Origin: an uncultured Deefgea sp.
Lineage (GTDB): Bacteria > Pseudomonadota > Gammaproteobacteria > Burkholderiales > Chitinibacteraceae
NCBI RefSeq assembly: GCF_947072475.1
Contig: NZ_CAMTIA010000006.1
Location: 29,798-93,797, forward strand
Reading direction: 5' to 3'
DNA: 64,000 nucleotides
Shown here: piece after piece, positions 9,507 to 18,456 of the stretch
How the letters are laid out: the number at the start of each line of letters is the position of its first letter
How positions within the stretch are numbered: position 1 is the first letter of the stretch
Notes under the pieces: model-generated
Told to the model about the DNA's origin: nothing
Database searches by the model: none
Seen by the model: only the letters and a program-made list of their open reading frames with translations
Program-made: the position numbers and the translations under genes

Positions 9507-10082
9507 TTACGTTCTTGGCAACGTCACACCAACCTGCCCTTGATACTTACCTTGGCGATCACCATAGCTGGTTTCGCAGACATCATCGGCATCGGCTTCA
9601 AAGAACAGCACTTGCGCCACGCCTTCATTGGCGTAAATCTTGGCTGGCAATGGCGTGGTGTTAGAAAACTCTAAAGTCACGTAGCCTTCCCATTCCGGCT
9701 CAAACGGCGTCACATTCACAATAATTCCGCAACGCGCATAGGTCGATTTACCCAAGCAAATGGTCAGTGCATTGCGTGGGATACGGAAATACTCCACGGT
9801 CCGCGCCAGCGCAAATGAGTTTGGCGGAATAATGCAATAGCCCTTGCCTGACACATCGACAAAACTGCCTTCATCAAAATTCTTTGGATCAACAATCGTC
9901 GAATTGATATTGGTAAACACTTTAAACTCATCTGCACAGCGAATATCGTAGCCATAGCTTGAAGTGCCGTACGATACGATACGCTCGCCATTGACTTCTT
10001 TCACCTGACCTGGAACAAACGGCTCGATCATGCCGTGTTCTTGTGCCATTTTGCGTATCCATTTATCCGACTTAATGCTCAT
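9507..10082 (-). CDS. dcd: dCTP deaminase
   Basis: Deaminates dCTP to dUTP, feeding dTMP synthesis in proteobacteria. The 191-residue length matches the E. coli-type enzyme. Visible: [22 protein letters not shown], the [12 protein letters not shown] segment, the substrate-binding region [23 protein letters not shown] with the catalytic Glu, and the C-terminal [12 protein letters not shown] lid. It is divergent from bcp, with a 235-bp intergenic region holding promoters for both; no operator was recognised. Confidence 0.97.
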   Translation of the reverse strand: MSIKSDKWIRKMAQEHGMIEPFVPGQVKEVNGERIVSYGTSSYGYDIRCADEFKVFTNINSTIVDPKNFDEGSFVDVSGKGYCIIPPNSFALARTVEYFRIPRNALTICLGKSTYARCGIIVNVTPFEPEWEGYVTLEFSNTTPLPAKIYANEGVAQVLFFEADADDVCETSYGDRQGKYQGQVGVTLPRT

Positions 10083-10317
10083 AGTGTGTACTCATTGTAA
10101 TTGGTGCAGGTTTGTCACAGCCCTGTCATTCAGATGTGACCATTATTAGCCATATTGTAACGTTATTAAGCGGCCTCGCTAAGGGCTTGTACTCAGCAAT
10201 GCGACTTAATTGCGCCACTTCGGCATTTTTTGTATTTTGCACTCACAAACCTTGCTCAAATACCTGAGATTGCCGACAATAAAGTAAGCATCATCCATCA
10301 ACCCTGCGGAGTAATTC

Positions 10318-10779
10318 ATGAGTTTAAGCCCTTGCCCAACCCTCACACTAACGGGGACTGGCAATGTCGTATTTGATACTGCAAACCTAAGCAATCAGCG
10401 CTTCGTATTGTTTTTTTACCCCAAAGATAGCACCCCCGGCTGCACCACCGAAACCAGCGATTTTCGAGATTTATATCCGCAATTTTTAGCCGCCAATTGC
10501 GCTATTTTTGGTCTAAGTCGTGACAGCCTAAAAAGCCACGAAAACTTCAAAGCCAAATTAGTCCTGCCTTTTGATCTTATTTCCGACCCCGATGAAATCG
10601 CTTGCGAGGCATTTGGCGTGATGAAACTCAAAAATATGTATGGCAAGCAAGTGCGTGGCATTGAACGCAGCACGTTTGTGATTCAAAACGGCATCATTAT
10701 TCAAGAATGGCGCGGCGTTAAAGTCCCCAATCATGCCGCGCAAGTTTTGGCTGTTGTGCAAAGCCTGCCCACCCCGTAA
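10318..10779 (+). CDS. bcp: Thioredoxin-dependent peroxiredoxin, BCP/PrxQ family
   Basis: Reduces hydroperoxides in the cytoplasm. The 153-residue protein has the signature FYPKDSTPGCTTETSDFRD with peroxidatic Cys near residue 41. The residue five positions later, where E. coli BCP has its resolving Cys, is Ser here. Another Cys (LAANCAIFG) and a third (DEIACEAFG) occur further on. It therefore may be a one-Cys enzyme or use a different resolving Cys. ATG with GCGGAG about 8 bp upstream. Followed by a strong terminator. Confidence 0.93.
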   Translation: MSLSPCPTLTLTGTGNVVFDTANLSNQRFVLFFYPKDSTPGCTTETSDFRDLYPQFLAANCAIFGLSRDSLKSHENFKAKLVLPFDLISDPDEIACEAFGVMKLKNMYGKQVRGIERSTFVIQNGIIIQEWRGVKVPNHAAQVLAVVQSLPTP

Positions 10780-10787
10780 TACCAGCA

Positions 10788-10810
10788 GCGGCCTTATGGC
10801 CGCTTTTTTT
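10788..10810 (+). terminator. Intrinsic terminator after bcp
   Basis: GCGGCC-TTAT-GGCCGC followed by seven T residues, 9 bp after the bcp stop. Confidence 0.93.
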
Positions 10811-10882
10811 CAACCCACTTAACACGACTAAGCGCTCTAACACTCATCCTCAAACACAGTCTCACACGATCAGGAGTGCATC

Positions 10883-12292
10883 ATGGCCGCCCGTAAACGT
10901 AAAGCCCCCAGTGACAGCAAACTCTTTGTACTAGATACCAATGTGTTGATGCATGACCCCACCTCGATTTTCCGCTTTCAAGAACACGATGTATTTGTCC
11001 CAATGATGACGCTTGAAGAACTCGACTCCAACAAAAAAGGCCTCACCGAAGTCGCGCGAAACGCCAGGCAAGCCAGTCGCTTTATGGAAGAGCTCGTCGC
11101 CGGCATGGAGCACAGTTTGCATGACGGTGTTTCACTGAGCGCCACCAGCAAAGAGCAGGCCACGGGTCGATTATTTTTACAAACCGAAGCCATTACCAGC
11201 GTTTTGCCAGCTCAATTACCCATGGGCAAAGCCGACAATCAAATTTTAGGCGTCGTGCACCATCTGCAGCAAATGTACCCCAATCGACAAGTCATCTTGG
11301 TGTCCAAAGACATCAATATGCGCATCAAAGCCCGTACCTTAGGACTGGCAACTGAAGACTACTTTAACGACAAAGTCCTCGAAGACACCGACCTACTCTA
11401 CAACGGCATGCGCGAAATAGATCAGCCGTTCTGGGAGCGCAACAGCAAAGATTTACAAAGCTGGCAAGAAGGCAATCGCAGCTATTGGAAAATCAAAGGC
11501 CCTGATGTGGTCGACCTGTATGTCAACCAGCTGCTATTTCAATCGGGCGAAACGCCGATGCAGGCGCGAGTGATTAGCATCGAAGGTAAAACCGCCGTAC
11601 TCGAAAGCCTAAAAGATTATGGTCACAGCAAAAATGCCATTTGGGGCATTGCCGCGCGTAATCGAGAACAAAACTTTGCGTTAAACTTATTAATGAATCC
11701 GGACATTGATTTTATATCTTTACTCGGACAAGCCGGCACCGGGAAAACCTTACTCACGCTGGCTGCAGGCTTAGCACAAACGCTTGAATCCAAAATCTAC
11801 ACCGAAATCATTATGACCCGCGTAACAGTCCCGGTCGGTGAAGACATTGGGTTTTTACCTGGCACCGAAGAAGAAAAGATGATGCCGTGGATGGGGGCGC
11901 TTGAGGACAATCTGGACGTACTTAACCAAACTGACGCCGAAGCGGGCGACTGGGGGCGCGCAGCAACCCGCGATTTAATTCGTTCGCGCATCAAAGTCAA
12001 ATCACTTAACTTTATGCGCGGCCGCACCTTCCTTAAAAAATTCCTTATCATCGACGAGGCACAAAATCTAACTTCAAAACAAATGAAGACCCTGATCACG
12101 CGCGCAGGGCCTGGCACCAAAGTGATTTGCCTTGGCAATATTAGCCAAATTGATACGCCCTACCTCACCGAAGGCTCGTCAGGCTTAACCTTTGTCGTTG
12201 ATCGCTTTAAAGGCTGGGGCCACTCCGGGCATATTACCTTAACCCGAGGCGAACGCTCGCGCTTGGCCGACTATGCAGCCGAGATGCTCTAA
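10883..12292 (+). CDS. PhoH family protein with N-terminal PIN domain
   Basis: Two-domain protein of 469 residues. The PIN-type nuclease domain is at the N-terminus (FVLDTNVLMHDP, TLEELDSNKKGL, VSKDINMRIKA) and the PhoH ATPase domain at the C-terminus (Walker A LLGQAGTGKTLLTLAAG near 278-295, Walker B FLIIDEAQNLTSKQMK near 388, then ITRAGPGTKVICLGN). This is the YlaK/PhoH2-like arrangement, whose members are proposed RNA helicase-ribonucleases. It is distinct from the shorter PhoH (YbeZ) and its ybeY neighbour. RBS AGGAGTG lies before the ATG. It stands alone between terminators, convergent with leuB. Confidence 0.92.
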   Translation: MAARKRKAPSDSKLFVLDTNVLMHDPTSIFRFQEHDVFVPMMTLEELDSNKKGLTEVARNARQASRFMEELVAGMEHSLHDGVSLSATSKEQATGRLFLQTEAITSVLPAQLPMGKADNQILGVVHHLQQMYPNRQVILVSKDINMRIKARTLGLATEDYFNDKVLEDTDLLYNGMREIDQPFWERNSKDLQSWQEGNRSYWKIKGPDVVDLYVNQLLFQSGETPMQARVISIEGKTAVLESLKDYGHSKNAIWGIAARNREQNFALNLLMNPDIDFISLLGQAGTGKTLLTLAAGLAQTLESKIYTEIIMTRVTVPVGEDIGFLPGTEEEKMMPWMGALEDNLDVLNQTDAEAGDWGRAATRDLIRSRIKVKSLNFMRGRTFLKKFLIIDEAQNLTSKQMKTLITRAGPGTKVICLGNISQIDTPYLTEGSSGLTFVVDRFKGWGHSGHITLTRGERSRLADYAAEML

Positions 12293-12311
12293 TTAGCTTG
12301 GTTTTCCCGCA

Positions 12312-12350
12312 ATAAAAAGCCCCATCGCAATTTGCGGCGGGGCTTATTAT
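12312..12350. terminator. Terminator between phoH-like gene and leuB
   Basis: AAGCCCC pairs with GGGGCTT, with inner CGC/GCG pairing. On the minus strand (leuB) it is followed by TTTTT; on the plus strand the tail is weaker (ATTATT). Confidence 0.8.
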
Positions 12351-12371
12351 TAAGCGACAAATGATTACAAA

Positions 12372-13436
12372 TTACAAAGCAGCAACGACCGCATCACCCA
12401 TTGCTGAGCAAGAAACACGAGTAGTGCCTACCTCAAAAATATCACCCGTACGCAAACCTTGCGCCAGCACCTTTTTCACTGCGTTTTCGACACGCTGGGC
12501 CGCCGCTTCATTGTTAAACGTATAACGCAGCATCATCGCCACCGACAAAATCGTCGCCAATGGATTAGCGATGTCTTTGCCAGCGATATCCGGCGCCGAG
12601 CCATGGCTTGGCTCGTACAAGCCTTTATTGTTGGCATCGAGCGATGCGCTTGGCAACATCCCAATCGAGCCGGTTAACATCGAGGCTTCATCCGACAAAA
12701 TATCACCAAAAATATTGCCGGTAACGATCACGTCAAATTGCTTCGGTGCTTTAACCAATTGCATCGCCGCATTGTCAACCAACATATGGCTGAGTTCAAC
12801 GTCGGGATATTCTTTGGCCATATCGCTGATGATTTCTTTCCAGAATTCAGTCGTTTCCAGCACATTGGCTTTATCCACTGAGCACAATTTTTTACCGCGT
12901 TTTTGCGCCGCTTGGAAAGCCACGTGGCCGATACGGCGAATTTCGCTTTCGGCGTACAGCATGGTGTTAAAGCCTTCGCGCTCACCGGCTTCATTCACAC
13001 GAATACCGCGTGGCTGACCGAAATAAATATCGCCGGTCAATTCACGCACAATCAAAATATCTAAGCCTGAAACGACTTCAGGCTTTAAAGTCGACGCATT
13101 GGCCAACTCTGGATACAAAATGGCTGGACGCAGATTGGCAAACAAACTCAGATCTTTACGAATTGCCAATAGACCACGCTCTGGGCGCAGCGGACGATCG
13201 AGTGTGTCGTATTGCGGGCCGCCCACCGCGCCAAGCAAAATCGCATCCGCTTCACGTGCCAATTTTTGCGTGAACTCTGGATAAGGTGAACCGTATTGAT
13301 CATAAGCGGCGCCACCAAGAGGCGCTTCTTGCAACTCTAAATCTAAGCCATCATTTTTTAACACAGTGAGTACTTTTTTAGCTTGCGCTACGATTTCAGG
13401 ACCAATGCCATCGCCGGGTAGGATCAATACTTTCAT
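12372..13436 (-). CDS. leuB: 3-isopropylmalate dehydrogenase
   Basis: NAD-dependent oxidative decarboxylation of 3-isopropylmalate in leucine biosynthesis. At 354 residues it is full length. Visible: [29 protein letters not shown], the substrate-binding [13 protein letters not shown], the [12 protein letters not shown] segment, and [22 protein letters not shown]. It lies on the same strand as leuC and leuD but is separated from leuD by nagB and a terminator, so it probably needs its own promoter in the 40 bp between the terminator and its ATG, or partial read-through. Confidence 0.97.
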   Translation of the reverse strand: MKVLILPGDGIGPEIVAQAKKVLTVLKNDGLDLELQEAPLGGAAYDQYGSPYPEFTQKLAREADAILLGAVGGPQYDTLDRPLRPERGLLAIRKDLSLFANLRPAILYPELANASTLKPEVVSGLDILIVRELTGDIYFGQPRGIRVNEAGEREGFNTMLYAESEIRRIGHVAFQAAQKRGKKLCSVDKANVLETTEFWKEIISDMAKEYPDVELSHMLVDNAAMQLVKAPKQFDVIVTGNIFGDILSDEASMLTGSIGMLPSASLDANNKGLYEPSHGSAPDIAGKDIANPLATILSVAMMLRYTFNNEAAAQRVENAVKKVLAQGLRTGDIFEVGTTRVSCSAMGDAVVAAL

Positions 13437-13476
13437 GCTGTTCTCGCGGTATTTTGTTTTTAATTTTTAAACGTAG

Positions 13477-13502
13477 AAAAAGAGGGGCTAGCCCCTCTTT
13501 TT
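13477..13502. terminator. Perfect palindromic terminator between nagB and leuB
   Basis: Twelve-base arms AAAAAGAGGGGC and GCCCCTCTTTTT around TA. It terminates nagB transcription on the minus strand and isolates leuB from upstream genes. Confidence 0.9.
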
Positions 13503-13518
13503 AATTCACTCGAAACAA

Positions 13519-14250
13519 TTAATACGATACTTTGTAGTTCACATCGCAATCGGTCATGACAATCACGCGTGGGTGCGTTTGCAACAATGACGCAGGCACT
13601 TGGGTGGTGATAGGGCCATTGAGCGTGCGATCTAAGATCTCAGCTTTTTCTTGGCCTTTAACGACCAACAAAATCACTTTCGCTTGCATAATCGAGCCCA
13701 TACCCATCGTTACTGCTTGAGTTGGTACTTCATCGATATGATTAAAGAAACGCTTATTAGCTTCACGCGTTTCTTCTTTTAATGTGACTTGATAAGTGCC
13801 ACGTGACAATTGGCTATCTGGTTCATTAAAACCAATATGGCCATTACCGCCAATACCCAATAATTGCAGATCAACCGGGCCTTGCTCGAACATCATTTTG
13901 TCATACAAACGACATTCAGCATCAATATCAGCCGCATTGCCATCAGGCACATGCGTATTTGCCACTTGAATATCAATGTGATCGAACAAATTACGTTGCA
14001 TAAAATTGCGGTAGCTTTCTTGATGCGTTACTGGCAAGCCAACATACTCATCCAAGTTAAATGTTTTTGCTTGCGCAAAGCTCACTAACCCTGATTGATA
14101 GGTTTTAACGATTTCTTGATACAAACCCACTGGCGTTCCGCCTGTAGCCATACCCAATACTGCATTTGGCTTTGCACGCACCATGGCAATAATTAGATCT
14201 GCTGCTGCACGATCTAAATCGCTTTGATTTTTAAATTTATGCAAGATCAT
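13519..14250 (-). CDS. nagB: Glucosamine-6-phosphate deaminase
   Basis: Converts glucosamine-6-phosphate to fructose-6-phosphate and ammonia, the last step of amino-sugar and chitin-derived sugar use. The 243-residue form is like the short Bacillus-type enzyme. Visible motifs: LGMATGGTPVGLY (phosphate loop), FNLDEYVGL with the catalytic Asp, and GIGGNGHIGFNEP with the catalytic His/Glu. The track's start (14310) adds 20 residues absent from the family; the ATG at 14250 has GGAAAG 8 bp upstream. Its upstream region is AT-rich. Neither nagA nor a transporter is adjacent, and the gene sits inside the leucine cluster. Confidence 0.95.
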   Translation of the reverse strand: MILHKFKNQSDLDRAAADLIIAMVRAKPNAVLGMATGGTPVGLYQEIVKTYQSGLVSFAQAKTFNLDEYVGLPVTHQESYRNFMQRNLFDHIDIQVANTHVPDGNAADIDAECRLYDKMMFEQGPVDLQLLGIGGNGHIGFNEPDSQLSRGTYQVTLKEETREANKRFFNHIDEVPTQAVTMGMGSIMQAKVILLVVKGQEKAEILDRTLNGPITTQVPASLLQTHPRVIVMTDCDVNYKVSY

Positions 14251-14456
14251 TGATTTTCTTTCCAAAATTAATTTTGACTTTAAAAGGATACGATAAAATT
14301 CGAATAACAATATTGATTCAGTCTAAATAAATACCGATCAACAAGCTCGAATTAAATATTGCATTTGCAACTGATGCATCATGATGCGGCTGGCCACTAG
14401 CCTGATCGACCTTACGATCGACACCACCATCAAAAATCCATTAGCCATACGTTGAC

Positions 14457-14478
14457 GCGCGCCATTTTATTGGCGCGC
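14457..14478 (-). terminator. GC-rich hairpin downstream of leuD
   Basis: GCGCGCCA pairs with TGGCGCGC around TTTTAT, 15 bp after the leuD stop. It lacks a T run on either strand, so it is a stable RNA 3' hairpin or a non-classical terminator. Confidence 0.4.
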
Positions 14479-14492
14479 CACCGCGCAATACT

Positions 14493-15131
14493 TTATTTAA
14501 CAAACAGCCAAGGCTGCGCCGCTTCATGCTGGATTTCAAACGCTTTAATTTTGTCACTATGGGCCAAGGTCAGACCAATTTCGTCCAAACCATTGAGCAA
14601 ACAATGCTTACGATGCTCGGTCACGTCAAATGCAAACACCTCGCCACTGGGGGTCGTGATAGTTTGCTCAAGCAAATCAATTTTTAAGCGATAACCTTCA
14701 GTTTTGGCTTCAGTAAATAGTTGATCAATCACGGCCGCTGGCTGCACGATCGGCAACAAACCATTTTTAAAGCAATTATTAAAGAAAATATCGGCAAAAC
14801 TGGGCGCAATCAGCGCACAAAAACCGAAATCTTCAATCGCCCATGGCGCATGCTCGCGCGATGAACCACAGCCAAAATTGTCGCGCGCCAAGAGCACTTG
14901 TGCACCTTGGTTACGCGGCAAATTCAACTCAAACTCAGGATTGAGTTTACGCTGGCTGTTATCCATTCCCGGCTCGCCGTGGTCAAGATAACGCCATTCA
15001 TCAAACAGATTAGGCCCAAAGCCTGAGCGTTTGATTGATTTCAAAAATTGCTTAGGGATGATCGCGTCGGTATCGACGTTAGCGCGATCCATCGCGCAGA
15101 CCAAACCATCTAGTTTAGTAAATGGCTTCAT
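14493..15131 (-). CDS. leuD: 3-isopropylmalate dehydratase small subunit
   Basis: Small subunit of the isopropylmalate isomerase with LeuC. The 212 residues are full length: [30 protein letters not shown] at the start, and the substrate-loop motif [16 protein letters not shown] near residue 80-95. Its ATG overlaps the stop codon of the upstream entericidin gene (ATGA), so translation is probably coupled. Downstream comes a hairpin, then nagB rather than leuB. Confidence 0.97.
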   Translation of the reverse strand: MKPFTKLDGLVCAMDRANVDTDAIIPKQFLKSIKRSGFGPNLFDEWRYLDHGEPGMDNSQRKLNPEFELNLPRNQGAQVLLARDNFGCGSSREHAPWAIEDFGFCALIAPSFADIFFNNCFKNGLLPIVQPAAVIDQLFTEAKTEGYRLKIDLLEQTITTPSGEVFAFDVTEHRKHCLLNGLDEIGLTLAHSDKIKAFEIQHEAAQPWLFVK

Positions 15132-15250
15132 TTTGTTGCCGCCTTATCAATTTCATTACCGACTTTTTTCAAGTCTTTGCCAAAGCCCGACATCGTATTG
15201 CATGCCGTTAACGTGAACAATACCAACAACAGGCTTGCGAATAGTTTCAT
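15128..15250 (-). CDS. Entericidin A/B family small lipoprotein
   Basis: A 40-residue gene absent from the ORF track. It reads [20 protein letters not shown], then [20 protein letters not shown]: a short type II signal peptide with lipobox LTAC, then a 24-residue amphipathic tail with the GxGKDxxKVGxxI pattern of entericidins. It starts 13 bp after leuC stops, and its TGA overlaps the leuD ATG by the ATGA pattern. An entericidin gene between leuC and leuD is, to my knowledge, a recurring arrangement in betaproteobacteria. E. coli EcnA/EcnB form a lipoprotein antidote/toxin pair; a toxin role here is not shown. Confidence 0.88.
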   Translation of the reverse strand: MKLFASLLLVLFTLTACNTMSGFGKDLKKVGNEIDKAATK

Positions 15251-15263
15251 CACGCGCAGCCCC

Positions 15264-16676
15264 TTATTGCAAAGAGAAGGTGCGAATATCAACAAAATGG
15301 CCCGCAATCGCTGCCGCTGCCGCCATCTCAGGGCTCACCAAATGCGTACGCCCACCCTGCCCTTGACGACCTTCAAAATTGCGATTGGACGTAGAGGCAC
15401 AGCGCTCGCCCGATTCCAAACGGTCGGCATTCATCGCGAGGCACATCGAACAGCCCGGCTCACGCCACTCAAAACCGGCGGCGATAAAGATTTTATCTAG
15501 CCCTTCAGCTTCGGCTTGCGCTTTGACTAAACCAGAACCTGGCACAATCAGCACCAGTTTGACGCTATCGGCTTTCTTTTTACCGGCAACAACACCCGCC
15601 GCAGCACGTAAATCTTCGATCCGGCTATTGGTACAGGAACCGATAAAGACTTTATCGATCATAATGTCAGTTAGTGGGGTATTCGCCGCCAAGCCCATAT
15701 ACTGCAAGGCGCGCGCGTAACTACCCTGCTTAGTGGCATCGGTTTGCGCCGCAGGATCAGGTACTTTGCCAGAGACGCCGAGCACTTGCTCAGGCGACGT
15801 GCCCCAAGTAATTTGCGGCTCAATATCGGCCGCTTGCAACACCACGGTCGCGTCAAATACCGCACCTTGGTCAGAAACGAGATTTTTCCAGTTTTCAACG
15901 GCCGCATCCCATTGCGCATCTGTCGGCGCAAAAGGACGACCCTTTAAGTAATCAAAGGTTTTTTGATCTGCGGCGACCATACCCGCACGTGCGCCGGCTT
16001 CAATCGCCATATTGCACAGCGTCATACGACCTTCAATCGACAAGGCACGAATCGCTTCACCGCCAAACTCAATCGCAAAGCCCGTACCACCGGCAGTGCC
16101 AATTTTGCCAATAATCGCCAAAGCAATGTCTTTGGCCGTTACACCACGGCCAACTTGGCCGTCAACACGCACCAACATAGCTTTGGATTTTTTAGCGACC
16201 AGCGTTTGCGTAGCGAGTACATGCTCAACTTCTGAGGTACCAATGCCGTGCGCTAACGCCGCAAATGCACCATGCGTCGACGTATGGCTGTCGCCACAAA
16301 CCACGGTCATACCCGGCAGGGTCGCGCCATTTTCTGGGCCAACGACGTGCACAATGCCTTGACGAAAATCTTTAAACGGGAAATAAGCTAAAGCGCCATA
16401 TTTTTTGATATTGGCATCGAGCGTTTCGACTTGTAAGCGAGAAATGGGGTCTTGAATCCCCTTCTCCCATTCATTGGTCGGCGTATTGTGGTCCGCCGTC
16501 GCAACGATGGATGAATTACGCCATGGCTGGCGATTGGCCAGTTTCAAGCCTTCAAAAGCTTGCGGGCTCGTCACTTCATGCACCAAATGACGGTCAATAT
16601 AGATTAAGCAAGTACCGTCGGCTTCTTCATGCACAACGTGGGACTGCCAAAGTTTGTCGTAGAGCGTTTGAGCCAT
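15264..16676 (-). CDS. leuC: 3-isopropylmalate dehydratase large subunit
   Basis: Aconitase-family [4Fe-4S] subunit that interconverts 2- and 3-isopropylmalate. The 470-residue protein starts at [15 protein letters not shown]; the track's 22 extra residues are not family-like. Cluster-binding cysteines are seen in [17 protein letters not shown] and [10 protein letters not shown]. The [35 protein letters not shown] region is typical. It heads the leuC-ecn-leuD operon. The 5' region was inspected for a leucine-rich leader peptide and none was found. Confidence 0.97.
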   Translation of the reverse strand: MAQTLYDKLWQSHVVHEEADGTCLIYIDRHLVHEVTSPQAFEGLKLANRQPWRNSSIVATADHNTPTNEWEKGIQDPISRLQVETLDANIKKYGALAYFPFKDFRQGIVHVVGPENGATLPGMTVVCGDSHTSTHGAFAALAHGIGTSEVEHVLATQTLVAKKSKAMLVRVDGQVGRGVTAKDIALAIIGKIGTAGGTGFAIEFGGEAIRALSIEGRMTLCNMAIEAGARAGMVAADQKTFDYLKGRPFAPTDAQWDAAVENWKNLVSDQGAVFDATVVLQAADIEPQITWGTSPEQVLGVSGKVPDPAAQTDATKQGSYARALQYMGLAANTPLTDIMIDKVFIGSCTNSRIEDLRAAAGVVAGKKKADSVKLVLIVPGSGLVKAQAEAEGLDKIFIAAGFEWREPGCSMCLAMNADRLESGERCASTSNRNFEGRQGQGGRTHLVSPEMAAAAAIAGHFVDIRTFSLQ

Positions 16677-17071
16677 AACAATCATCGCAAAAGAGACTAT
16701 CGGGGAACTCCCGAAGTTAGCACAGAAGGCATATCGCGACAAGCCGCAATACCCTATTTACCCAACACTCAGCCTCGTTTGTGGTCAAGATAACGTCATT
16801 TTAAATCAACCCACCCATCAAAAAACGACAGGTTTAAGAAAGAATCCTTCAAGCAAGACCCATGAGCGTACATCCACATCCACCGCGCTTAAAGCAGCAC
16901 CCACCCGCATCGCAAACAGAATCGAGTCGCCGCGATGGCCACTCCAGCGAAGACCTAATTCACGCCTTAGCGTACGCAATAACAAAGCCAAGCCCAAATA
17001 CCCAGCCTATTTCCTCATTCAATCATGCGATGACTTCGATTTATTTTCTCAAGAAAAAAGTGAACGCTATA

Positions 17072-17120
17072 GCGTATTGCTCGCCAGGGCATGTGAAATC
17101 AGCGTAAGCGCGCAATACAT
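17072..17120. repeat. 49-bp inverted-repeat element, copy 2
   Basis: Left arm GTATTGCTCGC pairs with GCGCGCAATAC (one mismatch), with two further inner pairs. When aligned with the GGGTATT/AATACCC ends of the other copies the total length is again 49 bp, although the outermost two bases at each end have diverged. Unlike most copies it is not next to a stop codon; it lies in the leuC/HTH divergent region. Confidence 0.65.
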
Positions 17121-17254
17121 CGCGCATTGACTGAATTTTCCACCCGCCGCATGCGCTGAACCTGCTGCCTAACAAAAATAATCGTTTTGCGCGAGTAAAT
17201 AAGACACCATTAATCATATGGAATAGTGCCGTGTTTCTCACTTTGATGACTTAT

Positions 17255-17280
17255 ATGATGAAAGAAAATCTAATCATCAT
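17255..17280. promoter_or_regulatory. Candidate operator upstream of the HTH gene
   Basis: ATGATGA and TCATCAT form a 7-bp inverted repeat with 12-bp spacing, ending 19 bp before the HTH start codon. The position suits autoregulation by the HTH protein, but this is inference from one site. Confidence 0.3.
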
Positions 17281-17299
17281 GCAATACAAAGGATTCAAC

Positions 17300-17590
17300 A
17301 TGACCAAGAAATTCAGCCCGCGCGATATCCGTAAACAATTGGGCATGAACCAGCAAGACTTCTGGAGTCAAATTGGCGTAACGCAAAGTGGCGGTTCGCG
17401 CTACGAAAGTGGCCGCAACATGCCCAAGCCCGTTGCCGAATTACTACGCGTGGTGCACATCGAAGGCATTGACCTAGCCAAACTACGCAAAGAAGAAATT
17501 CAAGTATTAGAACTTTTACGCAGCGAACGTCCTGAACTGATGAATGAGTTACTACAAAAAGCACAACAAAATGAAGTAGCAAGCCACTAA
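17300..17590 (+). CDS. Small helix-turn-helix (XRE-like) transcriptional regulator
   Basis: A 96-residue DNA-binding protein. The HTH lies near the N-terminus: RDIRKQLGMNQQDFWSQIGV followed by TQSGGSRYESGRNMPKPVAE, where the recognition helix and the conserved SRYESG turn are clear. The C-terminal part (RKEEIQVLELLRSERPELM) is helical and probably dimerises. Start chosen at MTKKFSPRDIR because AAAGGA lies 6 bp upstream; the track's longer start lacks support. It overlaps the end of the convergent radical SAM gene by 4 bp. Target unknown. Confidence 0.8.
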   Translation: MTKKFSPRDIRKQLGMNQQDFWSQIGVTQSGGSRYESGRNMPKPVAELLRVVHIEGIDLAKLRKEEIQVLELLRSERPELMNELLQKAQQNEVASH

Positions 17591-18456
17591 GCAGTCAGCT
17601 TAACGGGCAAGCCCAAAGATCTAATTCGTTCAGCTAAGTGCTGCATCCACACCATGGGTGCAGCACTTAGCTGTGACGCTTCAGCCTGCATCGAAGTACG
17701 CGCAATGCCATACAACAACACCCCTTCTAGCTGCACACCCGCCTCTATTTGCTGCGCCAAAAACGTTAAATAGGCCTGCAGTTCTTCCTCCGATGGCAAC
17801 TGCCCATCCACAGCAAACATGCACGTCTGAATCCATGTTGGGCACAAAGCGGCCGCTTGCGCTAAGCGGCGCACTACTTGTTGCCGATTCAATCGAATTT
17901 GATTAACCCATTCATAACCATCCTGTGGCGCTCGATCCACCTTAAACCAAACCTCGCCTTGCAATGACGCCATTTTTTCAAGCGCAAACTGCACATGGGC
18001 CTTATCGAGCTGACTGCCATTGGTGATCAGCACGACTTTGATTTTCCCACGCAGCGCAAAGCGATCTAGTGCACGCTCAACAATGGCCACACATTCAGCA
18101 AACTGCCCCGAAGTCGTCGGCTCACCATTGCCTGAGAATGCAATATCATTCAATCGGCGCACGCCATCGGGCACCACTCGAAGCATAAAATCGCCGTTGA
18201 CAATGTCGCCCAGCATCAAATCTAACTCAGACTCCAGTTGCGGCAACGCAATCTCTGGTGCGGAGCCGCGTTGCAAATCAGGCACTTGGCAATACACGCA
18301 GCGCCAATTACAGGCATTGTTTGGGTTTAAATTGATGCCGACCGAAACCCCGCCAGCACGGCGAGAAACCACCGGATAAACATACGTCAAACCGGCAATA
18401 TCACGTCGATGATCATTCACCTGTAGCGGCGCAGTCCATTGTGTTTTAAGCGACAT
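17587..18456 (-). CDS. Radical SAM protein of unknown substrate
   Basis: A 289-residue radical SAM enzyme. The cluster motif CNWRCVYC (CxxxCxxC) is near residue 49, preceded by SVGINLNPNNA; the glycine-rich SAM contact FSGNGEPTTSGQF lies near 110-122. The first residues (MSLKTQWTAPLQVNDHRRD) precede the barrel, and no C-terminal auxiliary cluster motif is evident. Such proteins in betaproteobacteria are usually annotated only as radical SAM domain proteins; I cannot assign a reaction. Its start overlaps the 3' end of the universal stress gene by 11 bp, implying cotranscription and perhaps translational coupling. Confidence 0.85.
   Translation of the reverse strand: MSLKTQWTAPLQVNDHRRDIAGLTYVYPVVSRRAGGVSVGINLNPNNACNWRCVYCQVPDLQRGSAPEIALPQLESELDLMLGDIVNGDFMLRVVPDGVRRLNDIAFSGNGEPTTSGQFAECVAIVERALDRFALRGKIKVVLITNGSQLDKAHVQFALEKMASLQGEVWFKVDRAPQDGYEWVNQIRLNRQQVVRRLAQAAALCPTWIQTCMFAVDGQLPSEEELQAYLTFLAQQIEAGVQLEGVLLYGIARTSMQAEASQLSAAPMVWMQHLAERIRSLGLPVKLTA

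Larger units (their letters stand above)
16677..17299. other. 623-bp intergenic region between leuC and the HTH gene
   Basis: Divergent region that should hold the leuC promoter and the promoter of the small HTH gene. ORFs of 81 and 66 residues in the track have no family features and overlap one another on opposite strands, so I do not call them. It contains one 49-bp inverted-repeat element and a 7-bp inverted repeat just before the HTH gene, both listed separately. Otherwise nothing was recognised. Confidence 0.6.

Noticed and set aside
16862-17241. ORFs of 81 (plus) and 66 (minus) residues in the leuC/HTH gap
   Set aside because: They overlap on opposite strands, have no recognisable family features and no convincing RBS; one overlaps the 49-bp element.
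17231-17299. Longer start of the HTH gene (119 residues) in the ORF track
   Set aside because: The added 23 residues are hydrophobic and unlike the family, while MTKKFSPRDIR has a good RBS at correct spacing.
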